DNA from: Drosophila miranda
Taxonomy: Eukaryota > Arthropoda > Insecta > Diptera > Drosophilidae
Assembly: GCF_003369915.1 (NCBI RefSeq)
Contig: NW_022881647.1
Coordinates: 186,001-250,000 of the forward strand
Reading direction: 5' to 3'
DNA length: 64,000 nt
The position numbers and the translations under genes were made by a program. A model generated the notes under the pieces. The model ran no database searches and had not been told where the DNA came from. It saw nothing but the letters and a program-made list of their open reading frames with translations. Below are positions 54,649 to 64,000 of this stretch, one piece after another. Numbering within the stretch: the first letter of the stretch is position 1; each line of letters begins with the position of its first letter.

Positions 54649-57173
54649 ACAAATCCTTCTCTTCGTATCCTCCCTACATAGCAGAGCACATGTATTGTAT
54701 TGTATGAAATTATGCAAACGTTTGCCACTAGTTCAATTTGTAGTCATATTCGTCATATGTATATTGTATGCTCTTTCGTTCTTCCAATTTTGGTCTTATA
54801 GGTTCAACCAAGACATACTACTATCTAGGCATATTTGCAAATACATTTTGTGCAATATCGTTACTTAAATTAGGAATATTTTTTTGATTTCCATTGGGAA
54901 TAAATACCGCCTATCCGCTAGAGTTTTGTTATATTTGCGTGACAGCTTTCAATGGGAATATTTGTATGCTTTGATATAACAACTACACTTTGTTTCGCGA
55001 CCGATAAGATATGATAGCTTCCATGCTGTGACAGCCTGCTTTTTGAAAGAGCAAGGCATTATACTCTTCCAAAGAGTAGTCTAATTTTGATTAGGATTTT
55101 CGACTTTAGCAGATATTCTTGATCAGGGAACGATTTTATCTAAAGAGCACAACAAGTTGCTACGGCAATGATCGATTTGAAAGGGTGTCAAAAGCTTCGG
55201 CACCCGAAGCTGGCCAAGCTTTCGCATTTATAATTAAGTTTTTGTCGTGGTCACTAGACTCTTACTTTCCATGGGCGAGCATTTGAGTGAGAGAGATGGC
55301 AGCTGTGAATGAGAATGAGAAATGAGACGCTGCGCTCTCATTGCATAACTTCGCGAGTGATAAGACATGCCGACAGCTTCCCTTAAGAGAGAGAGAGAGA
55401 AAGAGAGAAAGTTCTTTCGCATGCTCTCCATTTATTGCCGAGGCGATCTTCGTTACAGGCATGAATAAGCAAATTCCGATAAAAGTCAAAACAAATCGGA
55501 CCGGCACATTTTGCACCCGCCCGCCATCGTCAGACCGTGCTCGACGCTCAGTGCGATCATAGACACTGCTTGCAAAGGTTGTATTTATTTTAATCGCGTA
55601 CAAGCAAGAAATTATTTTAAATTAAATGGGATCATCAGCAATCAGTTATCATTACTCATTCCTAACTTAACTGCTTACCTGAATTTGGTAGAAGTAATTG
55701 CCCATTTAGGGCGGGTGCCATTCGCGTGAAACAAAAGTGATCTCTATAGACGATATGTCGCCGACTGATCAGATTTACATATTTTGTGTGCATTAACCAA
55801 ATGGAAGTCTCCAGGCGTAAATTCCAAAACTGCCATAAACTTTCGTTCTAGCTAGATAGCTATGGGCTATGCCGAATACAAGCCCCTAAATATTTTTTGG
55901 ATATTCATTGAGGTCCATGTATGCTTAGTGTCGTGATATATCGTTTCGCTTGTTGATCCCTAAACACCTTATTGTTTCCTATTACATTATCTAATACATA
56001 TAATGGGCAGAAAAATCCCCTACTAAGCTACAGTCTGGAAAGTTTTTTGCTTTGATTGATGCCGCCTGTATCTGTAGTTGTATCTGTGTCTATCAAAAGT
56101 CTATATGTATGCGGGATAGTCTAGAAACGGCAAGTGAGATTATATTAAGTGATGGCATTAAGTGATCTATATATACATAAGTGGGGAGTGAAATGCTTTT
56201 GTCGCCTGCACCCAAAAGTTGACACAAATTTGTTTCTTTTAAAATTCCCAACCCAAGCTCCGGCTCAAGCTGTGCAATATAGGTACATACATATGTGCAA
56301 TTTATTCAATTCTGTATAAAAACACGTACATTTGAGGGTTTTGTTTTTTGCAAAATTTCCAGGTGATTTATGTGTTTTGTGGTATTTATTTACATTGCGA
56401 ATACCCGCCTGAATAGATATTGAAATATGGTTTGTTTTCCGTTCCCCAATTTATTGCCCTCTTTTGTTTATCTCCCTGAGAGCATGTGGCGCCTCAAACT
56501 AATGGAAAACTATTTTGCTGGGGATTGATCAAGGAGATGAGATCTCAGATAGTTTTTTAATTGCCTGACCGCAATATTTTGCCGGCCACTGTCCCCCCAA
56601 AAAAGTCATTGGCTCACGCTCAAAATGATTTTTTGCTGAACAAACAAATTAATTACGTTCAAAGTGGCATTGCGGGGCGACTCATCATTTGAATTCAGTA
56701 TTTATATATCTTTTTTTTCGCACTTTTGCTAACTTGCTTGGGTTTGGGTTTGAATTTCGGTTTCCGTTTCGATATGATATGGTACAGGGGCAGAGAGATC
56801 TTATATACGGGTGCAGATATCACTCGAGTGGCTGCGAAAAAACACTAAAAATAACTATAATTAGCCAGTCGCAAAGATGCTGTTCTGGGAGAAACTAGAA
56901 GAGGAACATGGAGTGTCATTTGTCACCTAATTAATTGCTAGTGCTGTAAAAACATTGTACGGACAGTGAACGCTCTCCCAGATGACCACCAAATACGAGA
57001 ATAGATAATAGCTATCAAGAGCTTTTTGTGGTCATAACTTAGTTGAAATAAACCTGAAATTGTTGATCAAACAAAGATTCTTAGACCTACAAAGATTTGA
57101 GCGACAATTATCAAAAGTTTGTTTAAGCGTTACAATAATGAAAATATCACCTTTAATTTCCTGCAGCTCAAAG
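54649..57173. other. Intergenic region between the 5'-nucleotidase copies
   Basis: No gene recognised. Poly(A) signals follow copy 1 (AATAAA near 54899). A GA-rich run lies at 55386-55410. Small frames are unconvincing. It ends with the acceptor TTAATTTCCTGCAG before copy 2. Confidence 0.5.
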
Positions 57174-57725
57174 ATGCTCCTACACTGGGCTTACGGCATT
57201 CTAGTAATTCTTTTAGCCCACCGTTCTGAAGGAAATCCCATTGAGCGCAAGGCAAATGTGGCCACAGAGTTCATTATCCTGCACAACATTGACATACACG
57301 CCCGATTCGAGCAGACGAACGTGAACAGCGGCACATGCTCCCAGCAGGATGCCAATACGTACAAGTGCTATGGAGGATTCGCACGAGTGGCCTACGAGTA
57401 GGGGGAATTTCTATCCAATCTCTGGAACAATCAGCTAATATACTCCGTTTCTATAAGGGTTCGCAAGGAGGCGGCGGATGGAGGAATGCCCGTGTTCTAC
57501 CTCAATGCTGGCGACACTTACACGGGCACCGCTTGGTTCACCATCTTCAAGGACAAGATCGCCAGCAGCTTCCTCACCAAACTCCAACCAGATGCTATTG
57601 TAGGTCCAGAGCTCAAGATCTGCTGAATTCTTAATCTCAATATGTATTCCCTATGTTCTTTTCCAGTCCTTGGGTAACCACGACTTCGACGAGAAAGTAG
57701 AGGGCCTAATACCCTTCCTTATCAC
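57174..57725 (+). pseudogene. Ecto-5'-nucleotidase-like gene, copy 2, truncated by DINE-1
   Basis: Exon 57174-57397 (ATG after an acceptor; signal peptide MLLHWAYGILVILLAHRSEG), exon 57458-57599, and exon 57667-57725, which breaks off after SLGNHDFDEKVEGLIPFL where the DINE-1 repeat starts. Splice sites and frames are sound in what remains, and the two lesions of copy 1 in these exons are absent. The metal-site segment reads ILHNIDIHARFEQT: the Asp and His ligands stay, but the usual Asn before Asp is Ile. The rest of the gene (about 400 codons) is not found before 64000. Confidence 0.8.
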
Positions 57726-58760
57726 ATGGCTTTCCTCCGGCAGACGCTGCTAATATTAACCGACACGACAAAGAGTGCGTGCGAGAGAGACAGAAAATCA
57801 GTCTGAGAGTGACGTCGGGCGCTGCGTAGCCACTGCAAATTGATTTCTTGCTTTTGGCTATAAAAACAATCCGATCTGATCCAGATTCAGCAATCTGATA
57901 GATATGGTCATTATCTACGATTCTGCGTTTTTAGTTTTCTCGAATGTGCAATATTGTGGATGCAACAGATTTTCGTCCTTTGTGGGGGCGGAAGGGGGTG
58001 GGGCGAAATTCTGAGATATACGTTTTATAGTGAGATCTAACAGAAGTGCGGATACCAAATTTGGTTACTCTAGCCTTAATAGTCTCTGAGATTTGTGAAT
58101 GCCCCAGATTTTCGTCCTTTGCGGGGGCGGAAGGGGGTGTGGCGAAATTTGGACACGAAACTGTGAAGGTCCGATATCACAGGAGTGGGGATACCAAATT
58201 TGGTTGCTCTGGCTCTTATAGGTTTTGAGATCCTTGAACTCATATTTTGCAATTGGCAAAGCCGACCATGAAACCTGTGTGTTAGAGAGAGACAGAGCGA
58301 GAAAGAATGAAATTGTTTTCTTGATTCTGGCTATAATAATTATACGATCTGGTTGAGATTTTACACTCTAGAACATATAGTCATCCTCTACGATTCTGCG
58401 ATTTTTGGTTTTATCGTATCTTTAAAAATGTGGATGCCACAGATTTTCGTCCATTGTGGGGGCGGAAGTGGGCGGGGCGAATTTTTGAAATATTTTTGTA
58501 GCAGTGACATATCACAGAAGTCTGGATCCAAAACATCGTTGCTCTAGATCTTATAGTCTTTGAGCACTAGGCGCTGAAGGGGACGGACGGACGGACAGAC
58601 GGACAGACAGACAGGGCTTAATCGACTCGGCTATTGATGCTGATCAAGAATATATATACTTTATGGGGTCGGAAACGATTCCTTCTGGACGTTACACACA
58701 TCCACTTTTACCACAAATCTAATATACCCCAATACTCATTTTGAGTATCGGGTATAAAAA
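57726..58760 (-). mobile_element. DINE-1/INE-1-type repeat, copy 6, in 5'-nucleotidase copy 2
   Basis: The same subfamily as copies 1-3. The end at 57726 is truncated (starts within CTCCGGCAGACG), while the other end is complete (GAGTATCGGGTATAAAAA, about 58760). The GTCY tract is at about 58580-58612. It is followed immediately by a retroelement LTR fragment. Confidence 0.9.
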
Positions 58761-58762
58761 GG

Positions 58763-58830
58763 GGAAAAATGAGTAGGTGACGATCCCGCGATGTAGCGCG
58801 CTGTGACGAACCTTCCTAAGGTTCGTTACA
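58763..58830 (-). repeat. 3' LTR fragment with a terminal hairpin
   Basis: On the minus strand TGTAACGAACC starts directly after a run of 27 G (58831-58857), which would act as the polypurine tract. The first 29 bases form a 13-base inverted repeat with one mismatch (58802-58830). Only about 68 bases precede the DINE-1 end. Confidence 0.5.
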
Positions 58831-60369
58831 CCCCCCCCCCCCCCCCCCCCCCCCCCCTTTCTTCCGGGAGGAGGTCGACGCAGACAGGCGCGGCCCGGGA
58901 TCGCTTGTGGACCCGGTAGCGCTGATCCCAGGACCAGCTTCGGAAACGGAGCCTCTCCGCTTCCAGCAGCCGCTGGTGTATCTCCTCGATGAGGCCCGCC
59001 GGTAGGGCCCGGCCTGGGACGTTCACCTGCCAATCTGCCGGCGCGATTACCCACTGGGTGGGCTGGTTCAGCTCTTCGATCAGGGAGAAGTCCGCTGGAC
59101 TTTGCCCCTCCCGCGTAGATTCGTCTTGAAGAAATCGTAGTATTTCATCCAAGTCGCAGTCCACCAGCAACTCGTCTTGTCCTTCCCACTCCCCAGTTTG
59201 GGGGGTCGGCGCCGTCTCCTCCGCAACGGGTTGTTTTACCCTCCGTAGTGTCATGGTGGGGTACCCGCTGTCCGGCCCCGTTTCCCACTGCTCCTCCGGT
59301 TCGGTCAGCTCCGCTTGTCGAACCGGAGCGGCGTTTCCCTCTTCTGTAGCCCCGGTGGGCCATTCAGTGGGAGGGCCTTGCGCTGCCTCCGCGTGGGGCG
59401 CTTCGGCGTGCGTTGGTGTGGTCGCCGCTGACTCTTCTGGAGGATTGGGGCATCGGGGAGGATCCGATTCGGGCGTTGGCGGTCGCGCTTCGGCGTGCGG
59501 GGGCGTGGCCGCCGCTGACTCTTCGGGAGGACTGGGGCATCGGGGAGGATCCGATGCGGGCGTTGGCGGTCGCGCTTCGGCGTGCAGGGGGGCTTGCCCT
59601 GGCTGGGGCGGCCGGTTCGGAGCGGTAGTCGATTGGTTCCACGGCTTCTCGGAATGTCCTGAAGAACGCGTTGACATTCCGGCCGGGAGGGACAAAGACG
59701 TCTACGGACATCTGGTGGTTACGCGTGACGCGTAACCCCCATAGCGTGACCGTGTGGTGAAAGGTCTCTGTTTCGGCTATGAATTGCCGACCGTAGGGTT
59801 CCTCCTCTTCGTTCTCCCCGTCGTCGTAGTACGCGTTGTATGGTTTCGGTATGTAACGCTCCAGCCCCCTCTCGGGGCGGTAAATGCCACGGCCGGTTCG
59901 GGGATCGCGGCGCTGGTGATAACCGGCATCTTCAAACTCCTGTTCGAACATCGGCGCGTATGATGTGCTGGCTAGAACCGACATCTTCGAACTCCTCTTC
60001 GAATGACGGTGACCCTGGCTCCGGGGAGCAGGGCGCGGCTCGTCGTTTATACGGCGGCGGCGACCACAGGTTCTCTCGAAGGAACCCGGATGGTCGGCGG
60101 GAGAACAGCGGGGGGCTGTCTCGGGGACCCTCGTGGTCGGCTGCCCCTGCCTCGTCGGCGTCTAGCTCCATATCTGCGTACATGTCCCCATCGGAGGTGT
60201 GGGGTTCTTCGGCTCTTCCTGGCTTCGGGGCGGCTTCCTCGTCCGCCTTGGCAGCGGACTCCGGTTCCTCGGCGTCGGAGAAATCCATGAGGTCTACGAC
60301 TTCGGGTGACTCTGCTGATGCAGCGGCTCTCTGGTGCGCCTTAGCTGGGGTGTTCTCGGTGGCGTTCAT
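58831..60369 (-). pseudogene. Extra reading frame downstream of env (proline-rich protein)
   Basis: From ATG 60369: an acidic N-terminus (MNATENTPAKAHQ, VVDLMDFSDAEE) to a frame break near 59950-59980, where a 50-base segment encoding EFEDVG/EFEDAG is partly duplicated. Then comes a folded-looking part (HTVTLWGLRVTRNHQMSVDV, VPPGRNVNAFFRTFREAV). A second frame change near 59600 leads to a Pro/Glu-rich part with two copies of a roughly 29-residue repeat (EARPPTPxSDPPRCP). It ends in a basic WDQRYRVHKRSRAAP tail running into the G-run. Function unknown; its position after env is unusual. Confidence 0.5.
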
Positions 60370-60646
60370 GGCTGGTTCTTCGGTGCGTAGAGTTCTGGGA
60401 GGGGGAGAGTGTCTATTTTCTATTTAATCTACTTTAATCTTCTTAATTCTAGGGCCTCCCAGGGGGCGTGACGAAAACTTACATTGTTTTGGTTCTGGTA
60501 TAGTAGGGTTTTATCAAAATCGCCTTGCTCGCTCGGCGTTCGGAATCTGACTTATTTCTTGTATTTCTAACGTCATGCATTTCCCCCCGCTGACAGCGCG
60601 ACTCACGGGAGCCGGCGTCAGCGGGCTTGAAATTCTGTAATCTAAG

Positions 60647-62150
60647 CTATGGTAAATGGATCCGTGGGACGATTATGGACGTTTGGGGCATGGGCTTATG
60701 AATGTGTGTAATGAGTGTAATGCATGAATCTGCCGAATTGACAGTTATATATTTTTTTTTCGTTCTTTCTTTATTTTCTTTTTTTTTCTTTGTATATTTC
60801 ATTTTCGTCGTCTTTTCCCTTCGTAACTTTCGTTTTACGGGCAGCGCAGCTATGCGTCGCACGCGGGCTCCGATTTCGGCGCTCCTTATCGTCACCGTCT
60901 CGTTCAGGTCGTCGATGTAGTTTGAATTTTGTAGGCTTAATTCCCGTAGGAACGGCAAGCTTAGCTTTTCCTTGTGTGCCGTTACGTTTATTCGAGTCAT
61001 CGCCGGTACCACCGCCTTTCTTTTGGAGTGATTTGGTGATTCACGTACCAGGTCCCGTTAAACGAGACCCGGTGGGAATACGTAACTAGGTACGATCCCG
61101 AGATTGCTTGGGTGGTCCCCGCCTCATCTACAACGGTGAACCTTGCGTCGTTGACGATGATGGTGCCGTGGTCCACTACGACGATCGGATCCATCGGGTC
61201 CGTCGCGCACTGCGCGACTTCGCCCGGTCACCATCTGCTGAGCGCAGGTGATCCCCTCGCGTTCTCTGCAAAACGTAGCGCCGATGGTGGCTTCGCAATC
61301 CCCGATGCTGAGGGTTTGGGGCCCGCAATCTGCCACGATGTCTCCCTCGCTGAAATCCAGTATCTTGTTCTGATGTTGGACCGGGAAAATAAGCATTTTC
61401 CTACAGACCAGCTTCGGTTGGGGAAACTTGATGAGAAAGTGGAGTAGGTCTGCGCTGGAAGACGCTAATGTTTGACACTTCTAGTAGCTCCACTAGGCTG
61501 ATGTTAGCGAGGTGTTGCTCGCCCAATTCCTTAATGTCAGCGCCGTCCAGAAGGGCGGGGCTGATCACGTTAATCTTGGCAAGGGTTAAGGCCAGGATGA
61601 GGTCTTCCAGATCCGTTATAATGATCCTGTTCCGGGCTATTATGTCTTCGGCCCGGTCGGCGTTGTCCTCCTTGGCGATGTGGTTCACGAGGCGGGTCAG
61701 CTCGTTGATCCGGGTTTGAATCCTGGAGTTGATTTCGTTTTGGCCACGGCTGGACTCCGCCAGCTGCTTTTGTTGGAATTTGACCTGCTCCCAGTCGTCG
61801 AAGTCGGGCGTTCCGGCCACTACCTTCAATGCTGTTCCGAGCAGGTTTATACTCCTTGTTCCCCGATGGTGGACCCTTAGCGTGGCCACCAGGTTCTTGA
61901 TGTGGTCCAGGTCGGCTGCTATCACTTGCGCCATCCGGTCTAGGCTAAACAGCTCCGCGGCTTGTTCCGTTTCGGCGACGTAATCTTCGTATGAAGTCAC
62001 GTTCGTAGTGTGGTGCAGGTATCCGTGGTTGGCCCAAATGATGGCGTCCCCGTCCGCTATTGGGATATAGTCCGCGTTAGTGTAGTCATTCAACTTGACC
62101 AGCGCGCGCGTCGAGGTTAGCAGAGTGAGGAAAATCAGTAGGTCCTTCAT
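60647..62150 (-). pseudogene. env gene of the second retroelement, frameshifted
   Basis: ATG 62150 with a signal peptide (MKDLLIFLTLLTSTRA) opens 249 codons. They include a basic cleavage-type site followed by a glycine-containing apolar stretch (about 61870-61800) and long helices typical of insect retrovirus-like envelope proteins. The frame is lost near 61400. Further env-like pieces, with Cys-containing and Trp-containing blocks, lie in other frames at 61396-61124, 61194-60997 and 61012-60647. At least two indels are needed to explain this, so the copy is non-functional. Confidence 0.7.
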
Positions 62151-62344
62151 GTTGTGTGGTTTTGCGTTATCTTCGGATACGTTTGGGTTGGGATCGATTG
62201 GACCGTTCGGCTGTGGTGGCGGAATGGCACTGATCGGTGATGGGGGGGCCTCGGACTGCCGGAGACGCTTGTCGCGGGCTACGCCGTCGGTCGACCTAGT
62301 GTCGGTACTTTTCGGGCGCCCCTTCCCCCCCTTTTCCCTTCGTT

Positions 62345-63466
62345 TTAGCCGGTACCTGTGCCCCTGTCGTGGTCCGGCGCTTGTTCGGCGGTACCTGGGT
62401 CGTCCGCCTCCCTGGCACGTTCGTCGGGTTCGCGGTCGTGGAATTCTCTCAGATCGTTGATGTTGGCGACCTTCCGTTTCCGGCTGCTCGGGTGCTGCAG
62501 CTGAACGATGTTTGGCGACGGGAAACCCTTCACGCGATAGGGGCCGTCAAATTTAGGGGCCAGTTTTGCCGCGAAGCCTTCGGCGGCGTTTGAGAGGTGA
62601 TGCTGCCGTAGAAGTACTAGCGAACCGATCGTGGGACGCCACTGTCGTCGGCGAAGGTTGTAGTGCCTCCCTTGTTCTTGGCTGGACCTTTGAATGTTGT
62701 TTCTGACGATGGCGAACACTTCTTTTAGCCTGGCGGCCTTACCCATAGGAGTTTCCTGGGCGCTTCCCGTCCCCGGCGTGACCTCGTCGTATAAGGCGCC
62801 GGGCAGTCGGGGCTCTCTTCCGTGTACGAGGAATGCCAGGCTGAAACCGGTAGTCTCCGAGACGCTCGAGTTGATCGCCAGCGTCATTTCTGGCAAGAGT
62901 TCGTTCCACGTGTTTTGGTGATCGTCCACGAATTGGGCGATCATCGTCTTCACGGTCCGGTTTGCCCTTTCCGTCGGGTTCTCTTGCGGACAATAGGGCG
63001 CGGTGTGTTGGAGTTCCACGCCGGCGGTGTGCAGGAAGGTCTTGAACGACCGACTGGTGAACTGGGTGCCGTTGTCACAGACAAACAACTTCGGAACACC
63101 GAAGCTACTCAGTATGCGTTCCCTGAAAGCTCGTTCGAGGCTAGCCGTCGTTGCCTTCTTAAGGGGCACCAGTTCGACCCATTTGGAGAAGGTGTCAAAG
63201 AAAACTAGCAGGATGGCGTTCCCCCGTTTGGATCGGGGTAACGGTCCGACGAAGTCGGCGCACAGGGGGGCGAAGGGGTCCTCGGCCTTGAGAGTGAGCA
63301 TCCTGCCCACTGGCTTGCGTTGGGTAGCCTTGAACTTCTGGCAGCTCACGCAACCGCGGATATATCGCCTCACGTCGCGATAAAATCCCGGCCAATAATA
63401 CCTCTGGAATATCCTCGTGATAGTTTTTCGCACGCCGAGGTGGCCTGCCGTCGGTTGGTCGTGGCA
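62345..63466 (-). pseudogene. Integrase of the second retroelement
   Basis: A TAG at 63467-63469 cuts the zinc-binding region (CHDQPTAGHLGVRK follows it). The core is intact: ADFVGPLPRSK, VCDNGTQFTSRSFK and ENPTERANRTVK carry the D, D and E. Then come SVSETTGFSLAFLVHGREP and a C-terminal region with KFDGPYRVKG (GPY/F-type) and a charged tail. The frame is open from 63433 to 62345. Confidence 0.85.
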
Positions 63467-63533
63467 CTAGCGGAGGACTCTCGCTCGGCAGTCCTTGGGC
63501 ACACAGAGCTTCCACGGCACGTGGTCGTCATCG

Positions 63534-64000
63534 TCATCCGTACGTGTAGTCCGGGTATTTTTGGGGCTCGTCGTGAACTTGTTGGATCCTTCTTCTGAGC
63601 CACGGGCAGGTCGTGCCAAAGGATTCCAAAGGTTGCCTGGAGAGCGCGTCGGCGACCACGTTCTGGTTGCCGGCCCGATAATGTACGTCGTATTGGTACT
63701 GCTGCAGCTCCAGCGCCCATCTCGCCACTCTCCCGTAAGGGCTCTCAAGGGTGTTTAGCCATTTCAGCGCGAGATGGTCGGTCACCACGTCGAACCGGTA
63801 TCCTTCCAAGTAACAGCGCAATTTCCGGATTGCCCATATGACGGCCAGGCATTCCTTGTCGGTGGCCGAATAATTCTCCTCTGCCTTGTTAAGGCGCCGG
63901 CTGACGTAGGCGATGACGCGTTCCTTCCCTTCGATGTCTTGGGTGAGGACCGCGCCCACACCCACGTTGCTCGCGTCGGTCTGCCGGGAGAATTTGACGT
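63534..64000 (-). CDS. RNase H of the second retroelement, continuing past the window
   Basis: VGVGAVLTQDIEGKERVIAY, SKAEENYSATDKECLAVIW-type (LNKAEENYSATDKECLAVIW), VVTDHLALKWL and ADALSRQP mark the domain of the pol polyprotein. It leaves the integrase frame shortly after 63600 and stops at 63534, so an indel probably lies between. Confidence 0.8.
   Translation of the reverse strand, partial: VKFSRQTDASNVGVGAVLTQDIEGKERVIAYVSRRLNKAEENYSATDKECLAVIWAIRKLRCYLEGYRFDVVTDHLALKWLNTLESPYGRVARWALELQQYQYDVHYRAGNQNVVADALSRQPLESFGTTCPWLRRRIQQVHDEPQKYPDYTYG

Larger units (their letters stand above)
58763..64000 (-). mobile_element. Second env-bearing gypsy-superfamily retroelement, 3' part
   Basis: On the minus strand, from the right edge of the window: RNase H, integrase, env, an extra proline-rich reading frame, a G-run and the start of a 3' LTR. 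GC content is far above the first LTR element. The style of integrase (GPY/F-like tail) and env recall the Osvaldo/Ulysses lineage, but that is a tentative placement. The 5' half lies outside the window; the 3' LTR is cut after about 65 bases at the DINE-1 border. Confidence 0.75.

Noticed and set aside
59145-59735. Plus-strand frames opposite the extra ORF of the second retroelement
   Set aside because: GC-rich antisense frames; the minus strand has the protein-like repeats and the element's orientation.
1-64000. tRNA, rRNA or known small RNA genes
   Set aside because: I saw no cloverleaf with A/B boxes and no rRNA-like stretch; the tRNA-like match at 48959-48977 is only a retroelement primer-binding site.

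Overview
The window is nuclear DNA of a Drosophila, most likely of the obscura group. Support: LOA-clade and CR1-clade retrotransposons, six DINE-1/INE-1-type (Helentron-associated) repeats, short Drosophila introns, fly core-promoter motifs, and a gene set recognised as the region around 54B-54C of D. melanogaster chromosome 2R (Muller element C): two roadblock-type dynein light chain genes, Testin (Tes), the STAR/KH gene qkr54B and a tandem pair of ecto-5'-nucleotidase genes. Heavy nested transposon load together with lesions in conserved genes is what a non-recombining copy of this region would look like; the neo-Y of D. miranda, a fused Muller C, is my leading guess. That is inference, not read from the sequence.

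Layout. 1-9706: a three-layer nest. An LOA-clade element is split by a CR1-clade element, whose 5' UTR is split by a Tc1-like transposon. 9707-15900: intergenic DNA with the roadblock pair (minus 13524-13923; plus 14385-14786, the latter with a stop as second codon) and several copies of a repeat that carries fly promoter motifs. 15909-27800: a plus-strand gene with a long first intron and a single coding exon (24756-26297) encoding a Gln/Ser-rich protein with a domesticated Tc1-type DDE domain. Its intron holds a DINE-1 copy, palindromic arrays around a RING-finger gene remnant, and a second Tc1-like transposon. 28482-30869: Tes on the minus strand, with several frameshifts. 31002-32088: DINE-1. 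32090-37240: qkr54B with promoter, five coding exons and a long 3' region. 37303-37869: an intact acidic Gln-rich gene of unknown function on the minus strand.

38659-49556: a minus-strand 17.6/297-type LTR retrotransposon with env, LTRs, primer-binding site, polypurine tract and TATA target duplication. It carries three DINE-1 copies and, between integrase and env, a stretch that looks like a captured host nuclear-protein exon. Its LTRs are almost identical although its genes are broken. 49561-52140: AT-rich intergenic DNA. 52779-54648: a 5'-nucleotidase pseudogene. 57174-57725: a second 5'-nucleotidase cut off by DINE-1. 58763-64000: the 3' part of another env-bearing gypsy-superfamily element on the minus strand, with an extra proline-rich reading frame downstream of env.

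The host genes are independent housekeeping or membrane genes rather than one pathway; what unites the window is layered transposon insertion plus gene decay.
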